Part shown: positions 7,656 to 15,926 of the stretch, piece by piece
Position numbering within the stretch: position 1 is the first letter of the stretch
Layout of the letters: each line of letters starts with the position of its first letter
Assembly: GCA_023436925.1 (NCBI GenBank)
Contig: JAEZHJ010000009.1
Coordinates: 14,056-78,055 of the forward strand
Length of the DNA stretch: 64,000 nucleotides
Reading direction: 5' to 3'
Source: Actinomycetes bacterium
GTDB lineage: Bacteria; Actinomycetota; Actinomycetes; Propionibacteriales; Propionibacteriaceae
The notes under the pieces: generated by a model
What the model was told of the DNA's origin: nothing
The model's input: only the letters and a program-made list of their open reading frames with translations
Databases searched by the model: none
Position numbers and translations under genes: made by a program

Positions 7656-9926
7656 GTGGTCGACACCGTTTCCGATGCCACCGACACCCCCGAGGTCGAG
7701 CAGCCCTGGGCCGCTCTCGGACTGAAGTCCGACGAGTACGCCAGGATCCGCGAGATCCTCGGCCGCCGGCCCACCTCCTGCGAGCTGGCGATGTACTCGG
7801 TGATGTGGTCGGAGCACTGCTCCTACAAGTCGTCCAAGGTCCACCTGTCCCGCTTCGGCGAACTCGGCCGGCAGACCCCCCGCGGCGAGCTGCTCGCCGG
7901 GATCGGGGAGCAGGCGGGCGTGGTGGACGTCGGCCACGGCCTCGCCGTCACGTTCAAGATCGAGTCCCACAACCACCCCTCCTATGTCGAGCCCTACCAG
8001 GGGGCGGCGACCGGGGTGGGCGGCATCGTCCGCGACATCCTGGCGATGGGCGCCCGGCCGATCGGCGTGATGGACTCGCTGCGGTTCGGCGCCCTGGACG
8101 CCCCCGACACCGCCCGGGTGCTGCCCGGCGTCGTGGCCGGCGTCGGCGGCTACGGCAACTGCCTCGGCCTTCCCAACATCGGTGGGGAGGTCGTCTTCCA
8201 CCCGTCCTACTACGGCAACCCGCTGGTGAACGCATTGTGCGTCGGGGTGCTGCGCCACGAGGACCTGCACCTGGCCTTCGCCTCCGGCACCGGCAACAAG
8301 GTGATCCTCTACGGCGCCGCCACCGGTGGTGACGGGATCGGTGGCGCGTCCATCCTGGCCTCGGAGACCTTCGAGGCGGACGGTCCCGCCAAGCGGCCCG
8401 CCGTCCAGGTCGGCGACCCGTTCATGGAGAAGCTGCTCATCGAGTGCACCCTCGAACTCTTCGCCGCGGGCGTGGTGGTCGGGATCCAGGACCTCGGTGC
8501 GGCCGGCATCTCCTGCGCCACCTCCGAACTGGCCAGCGCCGGCGACGGCGGGATGCACGTCGACCTCGACCTCGTGCCGCTGCGGGACCACACGCTCAGC
8601 CCGGAGGAGATCCTGATGAGCGAGTCCCAGGAACGCATGATGGCCGTCGTCCAGCCGGACAAGGTCGACGCCTTCCTGGCGATCTGCCGCAAGTGGGACG
8701 TCCTGGCCACCGTCATCGGGGAGGTCACCGACGGCGACCGGCTGGTGATCGACTGGCATGGCGAGCGGGTCGTCGACGTCGACCCGGCCACGGTCGCCCA
8801 CGAGGGCCCGGTCTACCACCGCCCCCTGGCCCGGCCGGACTGGATCGACGAGCTGAACGCTGACTCCGCCAACCAGCTGCCTCGGCCCGGTGAGCCCGCC
8901 GAACTCGCCGACCAGCTGCTGCGGCTGGTGTCGGCGCCCAACCAGGCCGACAAGTCCTGGGTGACCGACCAGTACGACCGCTACGTCCGGGGCAACTCGA
9001 TCCTGGCCCAGCCCGATGGTGCCGGGATGCTGCGCCTCGATGAGGCGAGCGGCCTCGGGGTGGCGCTGGCCGTGGACTGCAACGCCCGGTTCACCCTGCT
9101 CAACCCCTACCTCGGCGCCCAGCTCGCGCTGGCCGAGTCCTACCGCAATGTGGCCTGCTCCGGTGCCGAGCCGGTCGCGATCACCGACTGCCTCAACTTC
9201 GGCTCGCCGGAGGACCCGGCGGTGATGTGGCAGTTCTCCGAGGCGATCCTCGGCCTGGTGGACGGCTGCAAGCAGCTCGGGACGCCGGTCACCGGCGGGA
9301 ACGTCAGCTTCTACAACCAGACCGGCGGCGCGAACATCCTGCCCACCCCGGTGGTCGGCATGCTCGGCGTGATCGACAACGTCGCCGACCGGCTGACCAG
9401 CGGCTTCCGCCGGCCCGGCGACCAGGTCTGGTTGCTCGGCACCACCGGTGAGGACCTGTCCGGCAGCGCCTGGGCGGAGGTCGTCCACGACCACCTCGGC
9501 GGCACCCCGCCGGTGCCCGACCTCGACCACGAGGCCCGGCTCGGCCGGGTGTTGGCCGCCGCCGCGAAGCGACACCTGCTCGGCTCGGCCCACGACCTGT
9601 CCGACGGCGGCCTGGGCCAGGCCCTGGTCGAGAGTTGCCTGCGGTTCGGCAAGGCCGCCCGGATCGACCTGCCCGAGGGCGACGCCTGCGTCCAGCTGTT
9701 CTCCGAGACCCCCGGACGGGTGCTGGTCTCGCTGCCCGGCGAGCACGCCGACGAGTTCGGCGCGCTGTGCGCCGAGCACGGCATCCCGGCCGCCCACCTC
9801 GGCGAGGTGACCGACACCGGCGTCCTCGAGGTCGCGGGCTTCGCCGTCCGGCTCGCCGAACTGGACCAGGCCTGGCGGGCACCGATCCCGGCCGCCCTGC
9901 AGGGCACCCCCGAAGCAGTCGCCTGA
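7656..9926 (+). CDS. purL: Phosphoribosylformylglycinamidine synthase, large subunit PurL
   Basis: PurL uses ATP and ammonia from PurQ to convert FGAR to FGAM. At 756 residues it is the short type that needs PurS and PurQ, both encoded at 4005-4924. Motifs include [14 protein letters not shown] with the conserved His, [17 protein letters not shown] at the nucleotide site, [14 protein letters not shown], a second synthase-fold half with [11 protein letters not shown], and [12 protein letters not shown] near the C-terminus. I place the start at GTG 7656 rather than ATG 7623: the 11 extra residues are not conserved in character, and the -10 hexamer lies inside them. The gene is divergent from the degenerate dehydrogenase, with 104 nt between starts. 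A GCCCG/CGGGC hairpin follows the stop directly. Confidence 0.96.
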   Translation: MVDTVSDATDTPEVEQPWAALGLKSDEYARIREILGRRPTSCELAMYSVMWSEHCSYKSSKVHLSRFGELGRQTPRGELLAGIGEQAGVVDVGHGLAVTFKIESHNHPSYVEPYQGAATGVGGIVRDILAMGARPIGVMDSLRFGALDAPDTARVLPGVVAGVGGYGNCLGLPNIGGEVVFHPSYYGNPLVNALCVGVLRHEDLHLAFASGTGNKVILYGAATGGDGIGGASILASETFEADGPAKRPAVQVGDPFMEKLLIECTLELFAAGVVVGIQDLGAAGISCATSELASAGDGGMHVDLDLVPLRDHTLSPEEILMSESQERMMAVVQPDKVDAFLAICRKWDVLATVIGEVTDGDRLVIDWHGERVVDVDPATVAHEGPVYHRPLARPDWIDELNADSANQLPRPGEPAELADQLLRLVSAPNQADKSWVTDQYDRYVRGNSILAQPDGAGMLRLDEASGLGVALAVDCNARFTLLNPYLGAQLALAESYRNVACSGAEPVAITDCLNFGSPEDPAVMWQFSEAILGLVDGCKQLGTPVTGGNVSFYNQTGGANILPTPVVGMLGVIDNVADRLTSGFRRPGDQVWLLGTTGEDLSGSAWAEVVHDHLGGTPPVPDLDHEARLGRVLAAAAKRHLLGSAHDLSDGGLGQALVESCLRFGKAARIDLPEGDACVQLFSETPGRVLVSLPGEHADEFGALCAEHGIPAAHLGEVTDTGVLEVAGFAVRLAELDQAWRAPIPAALQGTPEAVA

Positions 9927-9927
9927 G

Positions 9928-9942
9928 GCCCGGCGCGCGGGC
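9928..9942 (+). terminator. Candidate GC hairpin after purL
   Basis: GCCCG and CGGGC form a five-base-pair stem around a five-base loop, starting two bases after the purL stop. There is no T-tract, so intrinsic termination would be weak. Confidence 0.3.
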
Positions 9943-10039
9943 GCACGGGGGACGAGTCAGGGACGGATCCGGGGTGCCGGCCCTCCCCGTGGGGGCCGCC
10001 GCTCGGCACAATGGTGGGGTCGCACGAGCGGAGGACCCG

Positions 10040-11362
10040 ATGACCGATCCCAGCACCCACCCCGACCAGCCGGCCGGGGCGCCGGACCCGATCCCCACCC
10101 AGCCCAGCCCGGTCGAGCCGGCGGTCTCCGAGCCGGAGCCCACCGAGCTGACCGAACCCGCTCCCGAGGTCGTCGGTACCGAACCGCTGCCTGCCGAGCC
10201 CGCCGAGGGCGAGGTGCCGGCTCCGACCGACACGATGCCCGAGCCGACCGGGTACGAGTGGCAGCCGGCGACCGCGGCGTCGAGCGATCCCGGGGCAGTC
10301 GAGGCCGAGCCGGTCGAGGTCGTCGAACCCGAGGTGGTGGAGCCCTCCGGTGACGAGGACGCTGCCGCCCGCACCGAGATCCTGGAGGCCGAGGTCGTCG
10401 AGACCCCGCCCGCAGACGAGGCTTCCGCACCCGTCGCCGGCAAGCCCGAACCGGCCGCTGAGCCCGTCGAGACCCTCGTGCTGGACGACGCCGAGGTCCA
10501 AGCTCCGGCCGGGACCGACTTCACCGTGACCGAGCCCACCGGCGCCGGCCCGCAGGCCCCGGCCGCCGAGACCGCCGACCCGTTCGCCGTGTCGACCCAG
10601 CCACCGGCCGGGGCCGGCAGCATCCTGGACCTGCCGCCGCTGCCGGACCTGTCGGCCTACACCCCGCCCACCCCGCCGCCCGCCGCGCCGACCCCGCCCC
10701 CGACCTACCCGCAGGCGTCCGGCTACCCGCAGGCGTCCGGCTACTCCCAGCCGCAGCCCGGTGCCGGGTACCCCGGCGGTTACGGCCAGCAGAGCGCCGG
10801 CCAGGCCTACGGCCACGGCTCGACCAGCTACGACCAGCCGGGCCCGTACCAGTCGGCCCCGGCGCCCCAGCCGGCGCCGCCCTACGGCCAGCCTGCACCG
10901 CCGTACGCGCAGCCGGCACCCCCCTACGCGCAGCCGGCACCGCCGCCCTTCGCCCAGCCCAGCCCGGCGGGGGCACCCTACGGTGCACCGACCAGCTACG
11001 GCGTTCAGCCGTACTCGGCGGTCCCCGGTGATGCCACCATGGCGTCGATGGCCCACTGGCTGCCGCTCGCTGTCGGTGTCGCGACCGGCGGGACCCTGGG
11101 CTTCCTGGCCCCGCTGATCCTGATGCTGACCAAGGGGCAGAGCGATCCGCTGGTTCGGGCCAATGCGGTCGAGGCGCTGAACTTCAACATCACCGTGCTG
11201 ATCGGGCTGATCGCCTCGGCGGTGCTCACCCTCGTGCTGGTGGGCATCATCGGGCTGATCGTGATCCCCGTGGCGGCGATCATCCTGCAGATCCTCGGTG
11301 CGCTGGCTGCCAGCCGGGGTGAGGTGTACCGCTACCCGATCAACATCCGGTTCGTGAAGTGA
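10040..11362 (+). CDS. DUF4870-domain membrane protein with long disordered N-terminus
   Basis: The 440-residue protein has two parts. Residues 1 to about 330 are low complexity: first Glu/Pro/Val-rich and acidic, then Pro/Gln/Tyr-rich with short tandem repeats. The last 110 residues match DUF4870, a Tic20-like small membrane domain: MASMAHWLPL, then GTLGFLAPLILMLTKGQ, the polar loop with RANAVEALNFNI, and two further hydrophobic segments ending near the C-terminus. Function of the family is unknown; the tail probably faces the cytoplasm. The start is ATG 10040 with GGAGG at 10030-10034, and CACAAT (10007-10012) may be its -10 box. The gene sits between purL and purF on the same strand and ends in a strong hairpin, so it is probably its own unit. 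The function cannot be inferred from position. Confidence 0.85.
   Translation: MTDPSTHPDQPAGAPDPIPTQPSPVEPAVSEPEPTELTEPAPEVVGTEPLPAEPAEGEVPAPTDTMPEPTGYEWQPATAASSDPGAVEAEPVEVVEPEVVEPSGDEDAAARTEILEAEVVETPPADEASAPVAGKPEPAAEPVETLVLDDAEVQAPAGTDFTVTEPTGAGPQAPAAETADPFAVSTQPPAGAGSILDLPPLPDLSAYTPPTPPPAAPTPPPTYPQASGYPQASGYSQPQPGAGYPGGYGQQSAGQAYGHGSTSYDQPGPYQSAPAPQPAPPYGQPAPPYAQPAPPYAQPAPPPFAQPSPAGAPYGAPTSYGVQPYSAVPGDATMASMAHWLPLAVGVATGGTLGFLAPLILMLTKGQSDPLVRANAVEALNFNITVLIGLIASAVLTLVLVGIIGLIVIPVAAIILQILGALAASRGEVYRYPINIRFVK
10706..10939 (+). repeat. In-frame short tandem repeats in the DUF4870 gene
   Basis: Two identical 18-nt units (10706-10723, 10724-10741) encode YPQASG twice. Three 21-nt units (10877-10897, 10898-10918, 10919-10939) encode PPYGQPA, PPYAQPA and PPYAQPA. 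Such repeats can change copy number by slippage without breaking the frame. Confidence 0.85.
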
Positions 11363-11366
11363 CCTC

Positions 11367-11396
11367 CGGCCGGCGCCGCCCCAACGGCGCCGGCCG
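11367..11396 (+). terminator. Strong hairpin after the DUF4870 gene
   Basis: A perfect 12-base-pair inverted repeat (CGGCCGGCGCCG and its complement) encloses the loop CCCCAA, five bases after the stop codon. No T-tract follows, as is common for actinobacterial hairpin terminators. It separates this gene from the purF promoter. Confidence 0.7.
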
Positions 11397-11469
11397 AACG
11401 CCTCCCGGTGGAGGTTCCAGGGCGGCGTCCGCGACGGTGGGCGCACCCGGGCGCCGGGGGTCCGACCGG

Positions 11470-11475
11470 TAGGAT
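11470..11475 (+). promoter_or_regulatory. -10 hexamer for a probable leaderless purF transcript
   Basis: TAGGAT is followed by six bases and the GTG start of purF at 11482. No ribosome-binding site is present. The same TAGGAT-N6-GTG string occurs upstream of lipA. Confidence 0.6.
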
Positions 11476-11481
11476 GACGAC

Positions 11482-12948
11482 GTGGCGCTGCCCCTGGACG
11501 ACCTCGACCTGCTGGACGCGGACCACCCCCCACGCGATGCCTGCGGGGTGTTCGGTGTGTGGGCGCCGGGCGAGGAAGTCTCCAAGCTGACCTACTTCGG
11601 CCTCTTCGCGCTGCAGCACCGCGGCCAGGAATCGGCCGGGATGGCGGTCAGCACCGGCGACCGGATCATGGTCGTCAAGGACATGGGCCTGGTCTCGCAG
11701 GTCTTCGACGAGCGGGCGCTGAGCGCGTTGCGCGGCCACCTGGCGATCGGGCACTGCCGCTACTCCACGACCGGCTCCTCCACCTGGAGCAACGCCCAGC
11801 CGACCTTCCGGGCCACCGCCACCGGCGGGCTGGCGCTGGGCCACAACGGCAACCTGACCAATACCGACGAGCTGGAGACCTGGCTGGCCGGCCAGCGCAC
11901 CGGGGAGCAGGTGCCGCGCAAGGACCGGATGGATTCGACCTCCGACACCGCCTTGCTGACCGCCCTGCTGTCCGCCTTCTCCGCCGACGGCCTGGAGAAC
12001 GCCGCGATGACCGTCCTGCCGCGGCTGCAGGGCGCCTTCTGCCTGGTCTTCTGCGACGAGCGGACGCTGTTCGCCGCCCGCGACCCCCAAGGCATCCACC
12101 CGCTCGTGCTGGGCCGACTGGACCGCGGCTGGGTGGTCGCGAGCGAGACCGCCGCGCTCGACATCGTCGGCGCCTCGCTGATCCGCGAGGTGGAACCCGG
12201 CGAACTGCTGATGATCGACGCCGACGGCCTGCGCAGCCGCCGGTTCACCGAGCCGGACCCGCACGGCTGCATCTTCGAGTACGTCTACCTGGCCCGGCCC
12301 GACAGCCTGATCTCCGACCGGCGGGTGCACGCGGTACGCACCGAGATCGGCCGGACCCTGGCGATGGAGGCCCCGGCCGACGCCGACCTCGTGATCCCCA
12401 CGCCCGAGTCGGGCACCCCCTCGGCGATCGGCTACGCCGACGCCTCGGGCATCCCGTACGGCCAGGGTCTGGTCAAGAACTCCTACGTGGGGCGGACCTT
12501 CATCGAGCCGAGCCAGACCATCCGGCAGCTCGGCATCCGGCTCAAGCTGAACCCGATCCGCGACGTCATCGAGGGCAGGCGGCTGGTCGTCGTCGACGAC
12601 TCGATTGTCCGCGGCAACACCCAGCGCGCGCTGGTGCGCATGCTGCGGGAGGCCGGGGCGGCCGAGGTGCACGTCAGGATCGCCTCCCCGCCCGTGCTGT
12701 GGCCGTGCTACTACGGCATCGACTTCGCGACCCGCGCCGAGCTGATCGCTCCCGGTCTGGAGGTCGACGAGATCTGCCGCTCGATCGGGGCCGACTCGCT
12801 GGGCTACATCAGCCTGGACGGCCTGGTCGCCTCGACCGGGGTGTCGAAGCGGCGGCTGTGCACGGCATGTTTCGACGGCGAGTACCCGGTGCCGATCGCT
12901 CCGGCCCGGGCCCGGCAACTCGAAGTGGAGGGCAACGTTGGCTGCTGA
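11482..12948 (+). CDS. purF: Amidophosphoribosyltransferase
   Basis: PurF makes phosphoribosylamine from PRPP and glutamine, the first committed step of purine synthesis. The 488-residue protein has an N-terminal glutaminase domain beginning at Cys21 (DACGVFGVW), so residues 1-20 are a likely propeptide removed to expose the nucleophilic Cys. The phosphoribosyltransferase domain shows IPTPESGTPSAIGYA and the PRPP loop VVVDDSIVRGNTQ. Cysteines in HGCIF, WPCYYGID and LCTACF match the positions that bind the [4Fe-4S] cluster of the Bacillus-type enzyme, suggesting oxygen-sensitive stability. The start is GTG 11482, six bases after TAGGAT. The 3' end overlaps purM by 11 nt, and the GGAGG for purM lies inside purF, so the pair is co-transcribed and probably translationally coupled. 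Confidence 0.97.
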   Translation: MALPLDDLDLLDADHPPRDACGVFGVWAPGEEVSKLTYFGLFALQHRGQESAGMAVSTGDRIMVVKDMGLVSQVFDERALSALRGHLAIGHCRYSTTGSSTWSNAQPTFRATATGGLALGHNGNLTNTDELETWLAGQRTGEQVPRKDRMDSTSDTALLTALLSAFSADGLENAAMTVLPRLQGAFCLVFCDERTLFAARDPQGIHPLVLGRLDRGWVVASETAALDIVGASLIREVEPGELLMIDADGLRSRRFTEPDPHGCIFEYVYLARPDSLISDRRVHAVRTEIGRTLAMEAPADADLVIPTPESGTPSAIGYADASGIPYGQGLVKNSYVGRTFIEPSQTIRQLGIRLKLNPIRDVIEGRRLVVVDDSIVRGNTQRALVRMLREAGAAEVHVRIASPPVLWPCYYGIDFATRAELIAPGLEVDEICRSIGADSLGYISLDGLVASTGVSKRRLCTACFDGEYPVPIAPARARQLEVEGNVGC

Positions 12949-14011
12949 CGCCACCCCGCTCGCGGCCTACGCGGCCGCCGGGGTCGACATCGAGGCGGGG
13001 GACCGCGCCGTCCAACTCATGAAGGCCTCCGTGGCCCGCACCCACCGTCCGGAGGTGCTCGGCGGGCTGGGCGGCTTCGCCGGCTACTTCGACGCCGCCG
13101 CCCTGGCTGCCTACCGGCACCCGGTCCTGGCCACCTCCACCGACGGGGTCGGGACGAAGGTGGCGATCGCCCAGGCGATGGGCGTCTACGACACCATCGG
13201 GTTCGACCTGGTCGGGATGCTCGTCGACGACCTGGTCGTCTGCGGCGCCGAACCCCTGTTCGTCACCGACTACATCGCCTGCGGCAAGGTCCACCCCGAA
13301 CGGATCGCCGGCATCGTGGACGGCATCGCTCGAGCCTGCATCGAGGCGGGGGCGGCGCTGCTCGGCGGCGAGACCGCCGAACACCCCGGCCTGCTCGGGC
13401 CCGACGAGTTCGATGTCGCCGGCGCCACCACCGGCGTGGTGGAGAAGGACGCGATCCTGGGCGCCGACCGGGTCGTCCCCGGCGATGTGGTGCTCGCGCT
13501 GGCCGCGTCCGGACTGCATTCCAACGGCTACTCGCTGGTCCGCCACGTCCTGCTGCAGCAGGCCGGCTGGTCGCTGGACCGTCACGTCCCCGAGCTCGGC
13601 AGGACGCTGGGGGAGGAGCTGCTCGAGCCCACCCGGATCTATGCCAAGTCCTGCCTGGCCCTGACCGCGGCCTGCGAGGTCCACGCCATGAGCCACATCA
13701 CCGGCGGCGGGCTGGCCGCCAACCTGTCGCGGGTGCTGCCCGAGGGCATCGAGGTGGTGATCGACCGCGGCAGCTGGACCCCGCCGGCGGTGTTCGGCCT
13801 CGTCCAGCAGGTGGGAGCGGTCTCCCAGGCGGACCTGGAGGCGACCCTCAACCAGGGGGTCGGGATGGTCGTCGTCCTGCCCGCCGAGGAGGTCGATGCA
13901 GCCCGGGCCGTGCTGCGTGGCTTCGGCATCGACTCGTGGCCCGCCGGGGAGGCGCTGCGGGCGGACGGAGCGGGTTCGGCCAGGCTGGCCGGTGCCCACC
14001 CTGCCCGCTAG
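12938..14011 (+). CDS. purM: Phosphoribosylformylglycinamidine cyclo-ligase (AIR synthase)
   Basis: PurM closes the imidazole ring, converting FGAM to AIR with ATP. The 357-residue protein has YAAAGVDIEAGD at the start, STDGVGTKVAIA, LLGGETAEHPG, HSNGYSLVR and HITGGGLAANL, all in the family order. The start is TTG 12938 with GGAGG six bases upstream (12927-12931); the gene overlaps the end of purF by 11 nt. It therefore differs from the leaderless purine genes in using a classical ribosome-binding site, as expected for the second gene of a unit. Two small hairpins follow the stop. Downstream lies DUF3073, a frequent neighbour of purM in actinobacteria. Confidence 0.97.
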   Translation: MAADATPLAAYAAAGVDIEAGDRAVQLMKASVARTHRPEVLGGLGGFAGYFDAAALAAYRHPVLATSTDGVGTKVAIAQAMGVYDTIGFDLVGMLVDDLVVCGAEPLFVTDYIACGKVHPERIAGIVDGIARACIEAGAALLGGETAEHPGLLGPDEFDVAGATTGVVEKDAILGADRVVPGDVVLALAASGLHSNGYSLVRHVLLQQAGWSLDRHVPELGRTLGEELLEPTRIYAKSCLALTAACEVHAMSHITGGGLAANLSRVLPEGIEVVIDRGSWTPPAVFGLVQQVGAVSQADLEATLNQGVGMVVVLPAEEVDAARAVLRGFGIDSWPAGEALRADGAGSARLAGAHPAR

Positions 14012-14013
14012 AC

Positions 14014-14043
14014 GGGCCCTTTGGCCCACGCCCAAATCTTGGG
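14014..14043 (+). terminator. Tandem small hairpins after purM
   Basis: GGGCC-CTTT-GGCCC (14014-14027) and CCCAA-ATC-TTGGG (14031-14043) form two adjacent five-base-pair stems immediately after the purM stop. Together they could terminate the purF-purM transcript; neither is followed by a strong T-tract. Confidence 0.5.
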
Positions 14044-14125
14044 TAACCTTGCCATTACGACACACTTTTGAACCACATGAAGCGGCTCGGCCGCTGTGAA
14101 CAGGCGAGGGGGCTGACCCGACACT

Positions 14126-14356
14126 ATGGGGCGCGGCCGTGCTAAGGCGAAGCAGACCAAGGTTGCTCGCGATCTGAAGTATCGTTCCTACTCCACCGAC
14201 TTCGCGTCGCTCGAGCGGGAACTCCGAGGCGGAGACTACGTGTCCGCCGACTCACCCGATGAACCGGAAGCCGACGTCGACGACGACCAGTACGCCGACC
14301 TCGCCAGCCGCTACGCCGACTTCGGCGAGGACGGCGAGATCCGCCGCATCGGCTGA
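14126..14356 (+). CDS. DUF3073-family small protein
   Basis: The 76-residue protein starts GRGRAKAKQTKVARDLKYRS, a strongly basic stretch, then passes through YSTDFASLERELRG to an acidic tail rich in Asp and Glu. This charge layout and the sequence match DUF3073, a family of actinobacterial proteins of unknown function often found next to purM. The basic head could bind nucleic acid; that is inference. The start is ATG 14126. AGGGGG lies 14-19 nt upstream, too far to be a good ribosome-binding site, and no clear -10 hexamer is adjacent, so its expression signals are unclear. It converges on the fructosamine-kinase-family gene 48 nt downstream. Confidence 0.9.
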   Translation: MGRGRAKAKQTKVARDLKYRSYSTDFASLERELRGGDYVSADSPDEPEADVDDDQYADLASRYADFGEDGEIRRIG

Positions 14357-14404
14357 TCCAGCTGCTCCACCCTCGTCGCGTTCCGTCCCACCCCTTCGCC
14401 GGAG

Positions 14405-15184
14405 CTAGACGTAATGGCGTGCCGCCGCGACTGCCTGCGCGCCGTAGCCGCCGCCGAACAACACCGCGTGGACGAGCAGCGGGTGCACCTGGTGCAGCGC
14501 GACGAGGTCGCGCCAGCCGGGCGGTAGCGGCGGTGAGGCCGACTCGTACCCGGCCACGATGGCCGGCAGGTACGGGGCTCCGAACAGCGTCAGCATCGCC
14601 AGGTCCGTGACCCGGTGGCCGCCGTGGGCGGCGGGGTCGATCAGGACCGCTCCTTCCGGAGACCACAGCAGGTTCCCGCTCCACAGGTCACCATGGATCC
14701 GCGCCGGCGGGGCCGGGTCGTCGAAGTCACCGGCGGCCAGCCGCCCGCACAGTCGGTCCAGGACCGACCCTCCGGCTGCGTCCAGGGCGCCGGTGTCGCG
14801 TGCGGTCCGAACGTATGGCTCGACCCGCCACTGGGCATAGAACTCGCCCCACGCCGGACCGCCCCGAAGCGGTAGCGCCGCATCCCCGATGAACCCGTCG
14901 CCCGTCCAACCCGGCGGACCCGCTCCGAAGGCCGCAGCGCCGGCTGCGTGGGTGCGGGCGAGCGCAGCACCGAAGTCCCGCGCGGCCCCTGACGACGGCG
15001 CACCCGCATCGATCTGCTCCACAGTGATGGAGTCGGCACCGACCGCCAGCACCTGGACGACCCGGGCCCCACCGGCCTGCGCCAACCAGGCGAGGCCGGC
15101 TGCCTCCACCGCGAAGAAGCCGGGCGGTGCATCGCGGCGCCGTTTCGTGAATCCTGCCACTACTGACCTGTACCCCCTTGCCAA
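14405..15184 (-). CDS. Fructosamine/ketosamine kinase family protein
   Basis: The 259-residue protein has the aminoglycoside-phosphotransferase-like kinase fold of the fructosamine kinase family. Key pieces are FTKRRRDAPPGFFAVEAAGL at the N-terminus, ARIHGDLWSGNLLWSPEG with the catalytic HGDLxxxN, and VLIDPAAHGGHRVTDLAM with the metal-binding Asp. Members phosphorylate sugar-derived adducts on amines so that they fall off, a form of deglycation; bacterial substrates are mostly small ketosamines. Two starts are possible. TTG 15184 lies six bases after TATGAA, matching the leaderless pattern. GTG 15160 would start closer to the conserved FTKRR block. I list the longer form. It converges on DUF3073 and is divergent from the giant gene. 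Confidence 0.85.
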   Translation of the reverse strand: MARGYRSVVAGFTKRRRDAPPGFFAVEAAGLAWLAQAGGARVVQVLAVGADSITVEQIDAGAPSSGAARDFGAALARTHAAGAAAFGAGPPGWTGDGFIGDAALPLRGGPAWGEFYAQWRVEPYVRTARDTGALDAAGGSVLDRLCGRLAAGDFDDPAPPARIHGDLWSGNLLWSPEGAVLIDPAAHGGHRVTDLAMLTLFGAPYLPAIVAGYESASPPLPPGWRDLVALHQVHPLLVHAVLFGGGYGAQAVAAARHYV

Positions 15185-15303
15185 ACGGCATTCATAGGCG
15201 TTGCTGCCACCTTGGCCGCCGTGGGGTGCAGCCTAATCGCGACCTGCCCGGCGCCCGTGTCCCCCGTGCGGTGGACAGGCGGTTCGTCGGCGCGGCAAAG
15301 GGG

Positions 15304-15333
15304 TTAACAAAGCTCCGTCGGCGGTCGTAGTCT
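15304..15333 (+). promoter_or_regulatory. Candidate promoter of the giant gene
   Basis: TTAACA (15304-15309) and TAGTCT (15328-15333) are spaced by 18 nt, the best promoter-like pair in the 214-nt gap. Transcription from here would leave a 5' leader of about 60 nt, ending in GGAG (15391-15394) four bases before the ATG. This gene thus differs from the leaderless genes around it. The rest of the gap shows nothing else that I recognise. Confidence 0.45.
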
Positions 15334-15398
15334 GTGGCGAGGCCGCGCACCGGGGGGAACGCGGCGCAGAGGGAGAGAACTTACGAGACCGGAGCTTG

Positions 15399-15926
15399 AT
15401 GACCGTCCACCGGGGGACCGGGCCTGACCGGGCGCACCTGCGCCCCGGCCGCCTGCGATCTGCGACCCCGCTCGGGATCCTGCTCAGTCTGTCCCTGATC
15501 GCCGGACTTCTCTACGGCTGGAGCCTGCCCGCCGCTGCGGCTGAACCCGCGACCGGTCCGCAGCGCCCCGCCGCCGGATCAGGGTCCGCCCCGCAGGAAG
15601 CGGGAGAGCAGCGGGTCATCCTGCTGCGCGCCGCCAGCGAGGCCGGGATCAGCCAGTTCGACAAGGACACTGCCGCCGCCGTCATCGCCGACCTGGTCGC
15701 CGAGCAGGAGGCCCTGCGCCAGGAGCAGGTCCGCAGCCAGCAGGCCTGGGCGCGCCAGGTCGCCCTGGCCCGCCAGGCGAACCGGGTCCGCCGGGCCCAG
15801 GCCGAGGCGAACGCCCAGCTGCAGAAGGCACTGGAGGCGCTCGCCAAGGCGCTGTCCACCAGCCAGTGCAAGTCCGTCGGCGGCACCAACGGCGAGCCCG
15901 CGTCGATCTCCTGCCCCCTCGCCGAG
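15399..15926 (+). other. Signal peptide and coiled coil of the giant protein
   Basis: Residues 1 to about 47 have a basic N-region (RPGRLRS), a hydrophobic core (LGILLSLSLIAGLLYGW) and an Ala-rich cleavage zone, typical of a Sec signal peptide. Residues about 75-150 are rich in Ala, Gln, Glu and Arg with no Pro or Gly, with blocks such as EQEALRQEQVRSQQAW and AQLQKALEALAKAL, so a long helix or coiled coil is expected. Cys157 and Cys172 follow and could form a disulfide. Confidence 0.8.
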
